DNA of 64,000 nucleotides from positions 27,665,151 through 27,729,150 of the forward strand of contig NC_089281.1 in assembly GCF_963678975.1 (NCBI RefSeq). Reading direction: 5' to 3'. Position numbers and translations under genes: made by a program. Position 1 is the stretch's first letter; each line of letters opens with the position of its first letter. Below, in pieces: positions 22,471 to 35,700 of this stretch. The stretch is from Dysidea avara (taxonomy: Eukaryota; Porifera; Demospongiae; Dictyoceratida; Dysideidae). A model generated the notes under the pieces. It was not told the origin of the DNA. It saw nothing but the letters and a program-made list of their open reading frames with translations, and did not search any database.

Positions 22471-23458
22471 GTATACAGTACTAATAATAAATTATGTATC
22501 TGAGCATACCAGCAGCAGCTGAATGCTCAGTATCAATAAACCATGCATATATGTATGTAGCATTTCATAATACTCTACTCTCTGTTAATAAGTATTTCAG
22601 TTTTGCATTGCTTACATACATAGGAATGGTTGCTGCTGCTGTTAATTGCTCAGTGTTGCTGCACTGCATGGTCCCTTAATTATTCTGGTGAAAATAAAAA
22701 GGGTGGAAAAGTTGTAATATAGGTTGCAGGCTGATCTTCATTGTGGAAATCAAGGCTGCCCAGGTCCAGTCATGGATTTTTCTCCTTTTCAAACATACTT
22801 TATGTAACAACTTTAAGCAGGCTGTAGGATTAGGTGTCCTACAGACCTTCAGCACTTGTGCTGTAAAGCCTTAATAAGTAATAAATTTTAAAAAGTCATA
22901 CAAGACTACATAACATTGCAAGTGCATAATATATTTATTTATTTGTAATGTACAGAACTGAGTATATAGTACATGTAAACATTTGATAGATAAATCTCAA
23001 AAGTGTTTTGAAATTTGATATAACCATGCAGTAGTATAAGTAAATCTACTATATTATATAGCTATAGGCATAACATATATTAACATAAGTTATGATCTAG
23101 TGACAAAGCCATCTTGTGGTCATGAAATTTGTTTCAACGCAGTTTAAAAGTTGACCTATATGTGTGTAAGTATATGAACACTTCTTGTGCAACTATCACT
23201 GATAGGTCATACCGTCATACCAATATAAACTAACACAGATACTTGACATTGACCAGGAATTCCTGCATGACAAGGAGAAATGCATTGAGCTGTAGGATAT
23301 TGTATAATGTACATTTGCCTCCTCATCACAAAATCATTCAGTGATGTTTTTTGTATGACTGTAGTTTTAATAATGGTATAGGTGTATTATCACTATAACT
23401 ATACTATACATCAGCCCAGAAACACTAAATATAGAGTGTAGAATTCCCATGGTAATTA
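22471..23458. other. Intergenic DNA with a probable LINE 3' tail
   Basis: At 22720-22890 the text CTGTAGGATTAGGTGTCC and GTGCTGTAAAGCCTTAATAA resembles a CR1/L2-type 3' end. The rest is AT-rich with no recognisable gene. Confidence 0.4.
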
Positions 23459-23800
23459 CAAGGGCGGATTTAGGGGAGGTGCCCGTCTCTTACCATGTGC
23501 TCGTTAAGAAGCTAATAGAAGCTACAAGTGTTTATAGGCAATGAAAATATATATAGCAGGTGAAGGGATAATCTCTTCTAAGAATCAATGAAAGTCAAAG
23601 GTACATTTCAAACTGAAATCAAAATACTCTAATAGAACAGTCAGCTACTCTAATAGAACATCCATGATTTTATGAAAACTCTGTTAACCAATATAAGGAG
23701 AACAAAGATCTTATGTGAGAAATTGAATTACCTCTTATTCTTGACCTACATGTGTACTGCAATCTTATGCATGCACCACATGCTGTGCCAATGCCATACT
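23459..23800. mobile_element. MITE family C fragment with left end only
   Basis: It begins CAAGGGCGGATTTAGGGG and contains two copies of a CTCTAATAGAACA-type motif (about 23627 and 23647). It aligns by eye with the copy at 26846-27200, including ACCATGTGC and TAATAGAACATCCATGAT. The right end was not found. Confidence 0.6.
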
Positions 23801-24628
23801 AAAAAAAAATTCTACACCTTTTAGCTATGTATCCATCATGAAAAAATTCTTCAAATGGTGTATGCTTTTGAAAGACCAAGGAAAATTGACTAAATATATA
23901 TAATAAAATTGGCTTAATATATAATAAACACATTTTCAGTTTGTAAAGCTCCAAACTTAACACTTGGGATGAATTGTAACTAACATACTAATTCTTATAG
24001 TAGCATCCTGTCAGCATTTATTTTAAAGGTTGTTTAGCCCATACACCATTAAAAATTTAAATACAACAGTCACTGCTCTAATAGAGCATATACACATGTA
24101 CATGCATTTTAATTAAACATTCAGATGGTGCACACAGAGTTCTTAGCATGCACCAGCTAGGGTTCATTTAGGGTGCTCTCCCCTTCTTAAAGTGCATCAG
24201 GAACAGTAATGAACTACTTCTGATCATTTTCAGATACCTGAGAATGTACCATGCAGAAGTAGGGCTGAAACAGATAGCAATTTTTATTATCCGGATATCC
24301 TGACTGGATATCCTACGGATAGTGACATCATTACTTGCTATAAAAAATGCTGTATGTTAATTTTTTATTGAGAACACGCTTGTTTTACTAATACCTTAGA
24401 ATAGAAACAAACATTACATTTAAGTTTGTAGTAATGTTAATTGTGAGCTATATGTCAAGGAAATTGTACCATAAAATTCCTTTAATTTATGCATTAGAAA
24501 CTATCCTGATGGCTTCAAATTACTTACTTATTGCACATGGCATCTGGAGGCATGCTCACCAGTATTTTTGACTCTCTTAGATTGCTTCTGGTGCATTCTC
24601 AGGTACCTGAGAATGACATGCCCATGTC

Positions 24629-25505
24629 CAGGGGCGGATCTAGGATTTATAAAAGGGGGGGGGCTAACTCAAGGTACTAATCTCTTGGGTAGAGGTGTGC
24701 AAATCATGCTGGAACTAGGGGGGTCTGGGGGCATGCCTCCCCCCAGGAAATTTTTGAAAAATAGATGCTAAAATACTGCAATTTGGAGACATTTCCACGT
24801 AAAATTCATAATATTTTCTGCCTGTAGATATCTTATATACTGCCTTTAGATTATAGGTATGGCTCTCTGAAGCATTTTGCTAAGGAAAAGTTTGGGTAGG
24901 TACAGACAACCAAGTACATGATGCACCCCTCTCACAATTGCACAACACTGAATAGGTGCATGTTAGAATAATAATGTTGAAAGTAGAAAATTTTGAAATT
25001 TGAACAATACAAGATTGAATCTGAGAGCATTTTCAATGGAAATTGTGTACCTGAATTAAGTATTGCCATACATATTAACTACACAAGTAGATGAATGAAG
25101 CCCTTTAAACAAACCAATGCACTTCATTGTATGCATAGGTGTAGGCAGATTTGGAAAAATTCCATAACAGAACCAACTACATGTTTCCAGTGAATGTTCT
25201 ATTAGAGTAGTTAGCTGACTGCTCTATTAGAGTATCTCGATCTTGTACACCTCCAATGCTGATTCGAATCCTTGTTGCATAAACTTAAGCATAAATCCAC
25301 TGATAATACCTTGGAAAGATGTTTATAAGGTGGTTTTATGAGTTTTTGTATTATTAGTGATCATATAATTATGCTAAGACAAAATTTCATTATAATACTC
25401 AGCATATTTGCTGCTGGTCACTGTAAAGCAGTAATACAATATTGATCAAGTAAAGCCTAAATATGAAGGGGGGGGCTTCAGCCCCCAAAGCCGGATCTGC
25501 CCCTG
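24629..25505. mobile_element. MITE family C, complete, 5-bp duplication ATGTC
   Basis: The left end CAGGGGCGGATCTAGG and right end CCGGATCTGCCCCTG are flanked by ATGTC at 24624-24628 and 25506-25510. G-rich and C-rich subterminal tracts follow. The interior is AT-rich with the dyad CTCTATTAGAG at 25222-25232. It has no coding sequence. The 877-bp element has a 5-bp target duplication, compatible with some hAT-type elements, but the class is not proven. Confidence 0.88.
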
Positions 25506-25768
25506 ATGTCCCCCCTCAGAGAATTTTAGTATTTTGAATCTCTCAGGTTGCTTCTAGTTTGGGTTGAAACAGGCATCCGTATTATCTGGATATCTGGATA
25601 ATACTTTATCCCGCTCACAGATCTTTACACAATTACCCCCTTACTCTCACAAAACTTTATTTTGCCTATCCCTTGAACTATTTCCTAGATGAAGGTGTAG
25701 CCCTGTAATAATTCTATAATGTAAGTCTGTATAAGGTGCATGCTTGTTGAGGTCCAACACTGTTAGCC

Positions 25769-26705
25769 TTACAATCCTTTATTGAAATACACTCTGTCTG
25801 GTATTGGATGATCATATTTCTTCTTAATATCCTCTTGCAGTGAAAGCTCCAGCTGATCAGTTCTCAGTGAACTGTATATGTGTATAAGGCACGTACACTC
25901 TACATAATTTCAAGTTGAATACATCATGTAGACTCACCATTGTTGGGGGAACAAGGAACAACCAATTGGAACTGCAACTATCATGCTAACAATTATATAG
26001 CTATGCCATGTACATGTATATCAATAAATGCATCAGTAGTTCAGTCACTTTAGTAGATAAGAATGGACCCAGTACTGAACTGCACCAGTCTGTGCCTCAA
26101 AGTTAGGAAATTTTCGAAATGATGGCATGACATTTAATTTGTATAGTTGTTTACTATACAAGATAATTATTTTGGTTAGTCCATACACATGTGTACATCA
26201 TGGTTCAGTTAACCATACTAAAATATATGCTGACTAGTCAACTCACAAGAATCCTGATAGAAGTGTCTGTATGCAAATCAAGAACACTCGGCCACTCTAT
26301 GTTTATTTGATACCATATGGATATCTATGTCACACCACATTTACCTTTAGCATTGATCTCCTCTCTAGCACTTGTATTATCGTAGGTACTAGTACTATGT
26401 ATAAGTTTGAAAACATGTAAAGTCTTGCCGATAACCTTGATATACTTACACATTGCTGGTGTTACTAAAAATATTCTTGATATTAAGACTTCTCCTATCC
26501 CTTTAGCAGCAGCTCTCTGTATGTAGTATTCAAATATTTATATTTATATCATTGCCAGCATGATTTAATGGTCATTTGTCCTACCCTTGATTCGCCCAGA
26601 GCATTTCCATCTTTATCAGTCACCATTATCCCATCAATAAGCTCCCTACATGTTCAGCATATGTAGTGATGGATGCCACACGTACACATGCATGCATGCA
26701 TGCAT

Positions 26706-26772
<67 letters not shown>

Positions 26773-29700
26773 CTACACACACACACACACACACTTACAC
26801 ATGTATGCACATGCACACGTACCCATATACACATGCACTATACAGCAAGGGCGGATTTAGGGGAGGTGCTTTGGGTGCTGAAACACCCCCCCTCCAAAAT
26901 TTTACCATGTGCAAGCTAGGAAACTTCTAGAAGTTGCAGTATAGATGCAATTGCATCTTATACGTATACATGGACAATGAAAAGATGGAAAGAGAAGGGA
27001 GAATGGCTAATCTTTATTTAAAATTACTAAGAGGGGTTCAAATTATATTTTTGTTATGAGACTTAACCTAAAAGCTGCTAAAATCGCAATACTCTAATAG
27101 AACAGTCAACTACTCTAATAGAACATCCATCATAATGTTGTTTTCAAGAAGTTGCCAGTGTGTTTTCTTGACCTGTGCACTGCTATCTTACCATTGCTCC
27201 AAACATCCTGCCATATACTAATCACTTTCTGAGAACAACTTCTGTTAAATGGTTTAATATTATAGTGGGTATTTTCAGTTGTTGCTACATTGATGCTTGG
27301 GTTAACATGCTTAAGCAAAACAGTTAATTTCTTAGCATGTATACAGTTAACAAGGCTGTAGTATCTGAGAACTGTTTGTTTTTGCTTTATCAGTATCAAA
27401 ATTCCATGCTGCATTTATCTGAATCTAGCATCGATTGAAGTTAATAAAATTTAATGTCATATAGGGTTTGCACTTCCAAACCCCTTAAGCTTGAAGCTCA
27501 ACTTTATAAGCTCAAATCATACCACAGCATTTACGCTGTCATGTTATAAGGAGTTATTTGTGGCCAAAAACTATTTATATATGTAAGTGACTTCTGACTG
27601 GTTGTAAAAAATTAATATGGTGGTGGGGCCATATAGTTGAAAAAGTCAGATTGAAATAGTAACAGAACAGTCCGTGGCTATCAAGACACACGGTAGTGTG
27701 TCGTGCGGCCCAAGAAGCCGGCGCGCCACACCCGTGAGTATATGGACAGGAAAAACGAAAACGTCATTTTCACACCTTTGTATCTCGGTGATCACATATC
27801 TGATTGGAGCCAAATTTTCTACACAGTTGCCCGCCAGCCAGGGAAGTCTACATTCCAAATTTGAAGGAAATCGCTCCAGCCATTTCCGAGATACGAGCTG
27901 CCAACGTTTCGTTTTTTTTTCTTCGTTTTTTTTTCTTCTTCGTCTTTTCGCACACTTGCAAAAATTGCTATAACAAGCAAACGCGTACTCCGAACGCCTT
28001 GAAATTTGGCACACAGAAAGGGAGTCTAACGGCGAATCCTAGCATCAAATTTGGTACAAATCCGATGAATGGTTCAGGAGTTATGACCGATTATTCGCAT
28101 AAAACAAGATCGATTTGTTGTCACGCCTACAGGGTAAACCGCTTCATAAAAAAAAATAAAAATAAAAAAAATATTTGATGGTCGGGCATAACATCAACTT
28201 AACTACACGCACAAGAAACATGCTCACTTTCATGCGAGACATTATCAAAGAAAAATATGAAAAGTGTATGCACACAAGGCCTAGCTACCTATGCTATAGT
28301 GTAAATAAATGCTGCTTGCTTGCATGCATGCAACATTTACTAGCTATGCTATTCTATTAAACTTGCTGGGCAGGCATCCACCGACGATCGTCATAGTCGA
28401 GCATCACGTGACATCAAACTGCTGAACCTACGAGAACCAACAATGTAAACATTTCATCACATATTTACTACAATCAACTGGCAGTATAGCTTACAGATCA
28501 ACCACTATGTAATGCTTTTCAAGTAAACGCCACATGGCTCCGACTGAAGGCCAGGGGCGCTATAATGAGTCTCGTCACAAATATCAGCATGTCAAGAAAG
28601 CTTCGTCCCAGACTTATAGTAGCCAATGTACAGTTTGCATGAATCTGGTGTAAACCACTACTCGGTTAGACAAATTGTGTACGTGACACTTTATAATGAC
28701 TTGACCTTTTCTCCATTTCCATATGCCATTATTGCTATCTAGAAGAGTACGTTTACCCGTTTTCTTTCATCAGCAGTAAGTTAGGCTATACGGTACTTTC
28801 CTTATCAAAAAAATATGCTTGACAAGTCCACTGAAACGAAATCTTTTGCTGCCAGCACCATCCACACTGAATCCTACTGACGATTATCACTCACTGTGAC
28901 TTAGAGATACAGTACCTTGTACAGTACCACGACTATAGCAGGGGCGGATCCAGAGTCTGGAAAGAGGGGGGGCACCTTGCTGAAAAAAAGTTGAAGAGCA
29001 AAAAAAAAAAAAAAAAAAAAAAAGGTCACAACAATAATAGCTAGTTATCCTTTACCAAATATATTATATCACGTATGTTATGTAAAATAAAATCCTATTT
29101 ATAGCTTCCTAAGTAAGCTACACTGAACACTGTGACTGCTTTATTAGAGTGATTGGTGATTGACTGCTCTATTAGAGTATCTCGATCTTATATACATTTT
29201 TTTAAAGGAGGGGGGGGGGGGGGGGGGGAGGGCACGTGCCCCCCGTGCCCCCCCTGGATCCGCCCCTGTATAGTGTATAGTGTACCACGCTTCGACTCCG
29301 GGCTATTTTAAATTTCGAATTTAAATCCCGCCAAAGAACGTGGCACGTGCGTCTACATGAAGTGTAATTATTGGGGTTTTCCAAGGGATTTTTCGCGTAA
29401 TGGATCACGTGATACACCATTTATCTCAATCCCTAGCTTCTTCGAATCATGGCTCAACAAATGAGGTACATTTTTACGCTTTACAGTATTAAAAAGGGTT
29501 GTTTTGTGTGCTGCTGTGAATCCTCGCGTAAATTTTAAACTGGCTACTTGTGATGGTTGGGCAAGAAACTGTGATGGTTGGGCAAATGCCCGCCCATGCC
29601 CACCCTTGGCTACGCCACTGGGGAGTTCAGCTGCAAACAGTTAATCGTATAGACAGTTCAGCAAGAAAAGACAGTCACCATGTGGAGAGTTAAGCAAATA

Positions 29701-32700
29701 TATCACTATAGAGATTCAGAACATTACAAGTCACACTGAAGAACGTTCAGCTATAAACAAGTCATGCACCCTGTAGAGAATTCAGCTACAATTAAGTCAC
29801 TCTCTAGAGAATTCAGCTACACAGAATTCAGCTACACACAAGTCACTGTGGAGAGAGTTCAGCTACAAACAAATTACCCTTTAGAGTGATCAGCTACAAA
29901 CAAAACACTTTGCAGAGTGTTCAGCTACAACAAATCAACCTTTAGAGCGATCAGCAATGAACAAATCAACACAAATCTACCTGTAGAGAGATAAGCTAGA
30001 AACAAATCACCCTGTAGAGAGTTCAGCTACAAAAAATCACCCTGCAGAGACATCAGCTAGAAACTAGACACAATGTAAGGAGTTCAGCTACAAGCAATCA
30101 CCCTGTAGAGAGTTCAGCTAAAACAAATCAACCTGCAGAGAGATCAGCTACAAACAAATCACCTTATAGAGAGTTCAGCTACAAACAAATTATCCTGTAG
30201 AGAGATCGGCTACAAACAAATCAACCTGCAGAGAGATCAGCTACACACAAATCAACTTGTAGAGAGATCAGCTACAAACAAATCACCCTGTAGAGAGATC
30301 AACTAGAAACTAGACACAATGTAAGGAGTTCAGCTACAAGCAAATCACCCTGTAGAGAGTTCAGCTACAAACAAACCAACCTGTAGAGCGATCAGCTAGA
30401 AACAAATCACCCTGAAGAGAGGTCAGCTACAAAAAATCACCCTGTAGAGATATCAGCTAGAAACAAATCACCCTGAAGAGAGGTCAGCTACAAAAAATCA
30501 CCTTGTAGAGAGATCAACTACAAACAAAACACTTTGCAGAGAGTTCAGCTACAAACAAATCAACCTGTAGAGAGATCATCTAGAAACAAATCAACCTACA
30601 GAGTGATCAGCTACAAACAAATCAGCTTGTAGAGAGATCAGTTACACACAAATCAACCTGTAGAGAGATAAGCTAGAAACAAATCACCCTGTAGAGAGTT
30701 CAGCTAAAACAAATCAATCTGCAGAGAGATCAGCTACATGCAAATCACCTTATAGATAGTTCAGCTACAAACAAATTACCTTGTAGAGAGATCGGCTACA
30801 AACAAATCACCCTGCAGAGAGATCAGCTACACACAAATTAACTTGTATAGAGATCAGCTACAAACAAATCACCCTGTAGAGAGATCAGCTACAAACTAGA
30901 CACAAAGTAAGGAGTTCAGCTACAAGCAAATTACCCTGTAGAGAGTTCATCTACAAACAAATCAACCTGTAGAGCAATCAGCTAGAAACAAATCACCCTG
31001 AAGACATGTCAGCTACAAAAAATCACCCTGTAGAGAGATCAGCTAGAAACAAATCACCCTGAAGAGAGGTCAGCTACAAAAAAATCACCCTGTAGAGAGA
31101 TCAGCTAGAAACAAATCACCCTGAAGAGAGGTCAGTTAGAAACAAAACACTTTGCAGAGAGTTCAGCTACAAACAAATCAACTTTTAGAGCGATCAGCAA
31201 CAAACAAATCAACTTGTACAGAGATCAGCTAGAAACAAATCAACCTGCAGAGAGATCAGCTACTAACAAATCAGCTTGTAGAGAGATCAGTTACACACAA
31301 ATCAACCTGTAGAGAGATAAGCTAGAAACAAATCACCCTGTAGAGAGTTCAGCTACAAGCAAAACACCCTGTAGAGAGTTCAGCAACAAAGAAACCACCA
31401 TGTAGAGAGTTCAGCTGCAAACAAATCACCTTATAGAGAGTTCAGCTACAAACAAATTACCCTGTAGAGAGATCAGCTAGAAACTAGACACAATGTAAGG
31501 AATTCAGCTACAAGTAAATCAGCCTGTAGAGAATTCAGCTAAAACAAATCAACCTGCAGAGAGATCAGCTACAAACAAATCACCTTATAGACAGTTCAGC
31601 TACAAACAAATTACCTTGTAGAGAGATCGGCTACAAATTAATCAACCTGCAGAGAGATCAGCTACACTCAAATCAACTTGTAGAGAGATTAGCTACAAAC
31701 AAATCACCCTGTAGAGAGATCAGCTAGAAACTAGACACAATGTAAGGAGTTCAGCTACAAGCAAATCACCCTTTAGTGAGTTCAGCTACAAACAAATCAA
31801 CCTGCAGTGAGATCACCTACAAAAAAGCACCTTGTACAGAGTTCAGCTACAAACAAATTACACTGTAGAGAGATCGGCTACAAACAAATCAACCTGTAGA
31901 AAGATCAGCTACACACAAATCAACTTGTAGAGAGGTCAGCTACAAACAAATCACCCTGTAGAGAGATCAGCTAGAAACTAGACACAATGTAAGGAGTTCA
32001 GCTACAAGTAAATCACCCTGCAGAGAGTTCAGCTAAAACAAATCAACCTGCAGAGAGATCAGCTACAAATAAATCACCTTATAGACAATTCAGCTACAAA
32101 CAAATTACCTTGTAGAGAGATCGGCTACAAATTAATCAACCTGCAGAGAGATCAGCTACACACAAATCAACTTGTAGAGAGATCAGCTACAAACAAATCA
32201 CCCTGTAGAGAGATCAGCTAGAATCTAGACACAATGCAAGGAGTTCAGCTACAAGCAAAATCACCCTTTCGTGAATTCAGCTACAAACAAATCAACCTGC
32301 AGTGAGATCACCCACAAAAATGCACTTGTACAGAGTTCAGTTACAAACAAATTACCCTGTAGAGAGATCAGGTAGAAGAATTCACCTTGTAGAGAGTTCA
32401 GCAACAAAGAAACCACCATGTAGAGAGTTCAGCTGCAAACAAATCACCCAGTAGAAAGATCAGCTAGAAGAAGTTACCTTGTAGAGAGTTCAGTTACAAA
32501 GAAACTATCATAATATAGAGAGTTCAACTACAAAGAAATTACCCCGTAGAGAGTTCAGCTAGAAGAAGTCACCTTGTAAAGAGTTTAGCTACAAAGAAAC
32601 CATCATGCACAGAGTTCAGCTACAAAGAAACCACCATGTAGAGTGTTTAGCTGCAAAAAAAATCACCTGTAGAGAGTTCAGCTAGAAACAAATCATCCTG

Positions 32701-35700
32701 TAGAGAGATCAGCTAGAAGAGGTCACCTTGTAGAGAGTTCAGCTACAAAGAAACCACCACATAAAGAGTTCAGCTGCAAATAAATCACTTGTAGAGAGTT
32801 CAGCTATAAATAAATTCCCCTGTAGAGGGATCAGCTAGAAGAAGTCACCTTGTAGAGAGTTCAGCTACAAAGAAATCATCATGCAGAGAGTTCAGTTACG
32901 AACAAATCACCCTGTAGAGAGATCAGCTAGAAGAAGTTACCTTGTAGATAGTTCAGCTACAACAATTCACCCTGTAGAAAGATCAGCTAGAAGAAGTCAC
33001 CTTGTAGAGTGTTCAGTTACAAAGAAACCATCATGTAGAGAGTTCAGCTACAAACAAATTACTCTGTAGAGAGTTCAGCTACAAAGAAACCACCATGTAG
33101 AGAGTTCAGCCTCAAACAAACCACCTTGTAGAGAATTCAACTACAACAAATCACCCTGTAGAGAAGAAGTTACCTTGTAGAGAGTTTAGCTACAAAGAAA
33201 CCACCATGTAGGGAGTTCAGCTACAAAGAAACCACAATGTAGAGAGTTTAGCTGCAAACAAATCACCTGTAGAGAGTTCAGCTAGAAACAAATCACCCCG
33301 TAGAGAGATCAGCTGGACGAAGTCACCTTATAGAGAGTTCAGCTACAAAGAAACCATCATGTAGAGAGTTCAGCTACAAAGAAACCACCATGTAGAGAGT
33401 TTAGCTGCAAACAAATCACCTGTAGAGAGTTCAGCTAGAAACAAATCACCCTGTAGAGAGACCAGCTAGAAGAGGTCACTTTGCAGAGAGTTCAGCTACA
33501 AAGAAACCATCCTGTATATAGTTTAGCTACATTTCAAGTCACCCAGTGGAGAGATCAGCTGCAAAAAAATATCCTGTGGGGAATAATGGGCATGTAATAA
33601 ATATATGTATATAATTCGTATAATTACTAATAAAATCAAAAATAATTGAAGCATTAAAAATCTTCTTTAAGTTCTTTTCTTCTTCCTGTGGTAAAGAAAA
33701 AAACACATGGGTTAAAAAAGCCTCAAAGCCAGCCATAGGCCGGCTTTGCAGTATACAAATACAAAAAGAAGTGATATCTAATCAAAAACAGCCAAGCTGT
33801 AAAAAAAGGTGTGGCCCCCAAAAAGGCCATGGTGAAAAAAGATGTGAAATCCAAGGTGGCGGCCAAGAAATGGCTGTGATGGTAGGTTAATGGTTACATT
33901 TTAATAACGACAATTCAGGTGAATTTTGTGCCACTTGCAATTGGTCTTGGCACCAAATTCACCTGAATCGTCGTTATTAAAATGTAACCATTAACCTACC
34001 ATCACAGCCATTTCTTGGCTGCCACCTTGGATTTCACATCTTTTTTCACCATGGCCTTTTTGGGGGCCGCACCTTTTTTTACAGCTTGGCTGTTTTTGAT
34101 TAGATATATACTACAAAGTTGAAGTTATGTGCATTTAAATCTCTACAGTGACCTTAAGATCCAATCCTGTGTATGTCTTTGAAAATCCACTATTATGTAT
34201 TGCCTTATAATCCATTACAAAATCCAATAGCATTAAATTAAAGGTGTAGTTCTGTTTTTCTAAAATTGCTTACAACTGAACTCATCCATATTGTACCTCC
34301 ACAATCTTTCAGTACAATAGAGTATTTGGTTAAAAATAGCTTCCAGATTCAATCTTGTGATAGCTATATTCCAAAAGTTTCAAGAGGAAGCATCATCCTA
34401 GCTGGAAAATTCTACATATGCGTACTCTACACACTGTATGGTGAGTGTATACTTGCCCTCTCAAGCCCCCTCTTTCATTGTTACTGTTTGGATGTTATAG
34501 TTTGAGCCATGAGACTGTAAAGCACACTAGCTATACCTTAAGCCAAGTAATAGACTAAATTTAGCCATCTTGTATATTGATGAATTTACCATATAAATTT
34601 TATTAATTTGTGAATTGATGTAATCAATTAGCAAAAAATCAAACTCTAAAATTGCTAAATTTAATGTACTGTTAAATTAAGGTATTTCAAACACAAAATT
34701 TATGGCAAATATTGATCATGTATAGCTGTATCCTTCCCCTTCCTGTTCTTTATGTAAAGAATATATATTTAGTTACTGGCTGTGCCCTTATATGACAGCT
34801 AGTATTACAACTGTTCTGGAATAATGGTGTCATTTCATCATTATTACACTTAGGTGACTCACAATGCTTTACAAGCATTGTGAATCACTTAAACAAAGTG
34901 GCATCATTTTTCAATCAAAAATATTGCCAAATTTTAATACTAAATAGGCTAAATTTGAAATTTTTTTCTGTTGGGGCATGCCCCCAGAGCCCCCTAGATA
35001 GAGCATGCTCTGCACACTATAGCTATAGTTGTATTAACCAGTTGTTACCTTTCTTAGCCAATCAACCTTTATGTTAGCACCCCCCCTTCTGAAATCCTAG
35101 ATCCGCCCCTGCTATACATGCAAATGTACACATGTTCACACACGCACGCACGCACGCACGCATAGTCGCATACACACGCACACACACGCAAACTACCTTT
35201 GTCTCATGGTGGGGATGTTGACACAATTGGCAGCCACCACTGCTGCTAGTGGTACCCACCTCTTCAACAATATTGGTGCTTTCTACATTAGGAAAATGTA
35301 TACACTACAACACAAAATTCATTATCAACATGACTCTTACTACTAGTAATGAATTCAGTCCAACTGATACAAACACCGCACCACTTGTGGCTCCAACATA
35401 AGCGGTTGCTATCTGCCTGTGCATACAATATGATTAATACTTACCTTCTATAATATAATAAGTAACAAACCATCCTGTAGTCTGTGACTTGGCATTCCTG
35501 TTTGTGTAATTGACAGTTGCGGTATAGGACTGGACGACAAACTGTGTGGCAATTACTTGTGGCATAGTTCTAACAGGACTATAATACTACATTATAGAGC
35601 AAACACACATGTTTCATACTTGTAGAAAGTCAGTAAAGCTCCAGCAAGTATTGTCGCACAGGGCATATATGCTGACAGACGTCCTATCATGTTCATCCTT

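Noticed and set aside
24568-24771. Open frame with RADLGFIKGG-like text (also near 26850, 29202 and 35074)
   Set aside because: It is the translated G-rich terminus of MITE family C.
26345-26388. Alternative acceptor for exon 8 of sideroflexin A six bases downstream
   Set aside because: It keeps frame, but the upstream AG gives the same exon length (50 nt) as sideroflexin B and as expected for the family.
26646-26930. His/Thr-rich and Cys/Val-rich open frames
   Set aside because: They are translations of a CA microsatellite in three frames and both strands.
27646-28014. 122-residue minus-strand open frame
   Set aside because: Overlaps another long frame on the plus strand in a CpG-rich repeat-like segment, with a low-complexity basic run and no recognisable domain.
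29625-33580. CRISPR-like array (regular 31-bp periodicity)
   Set aside because: Units are contiguous with no unique spacers, and the context is a spliced animal intron. It is a minisatellite.
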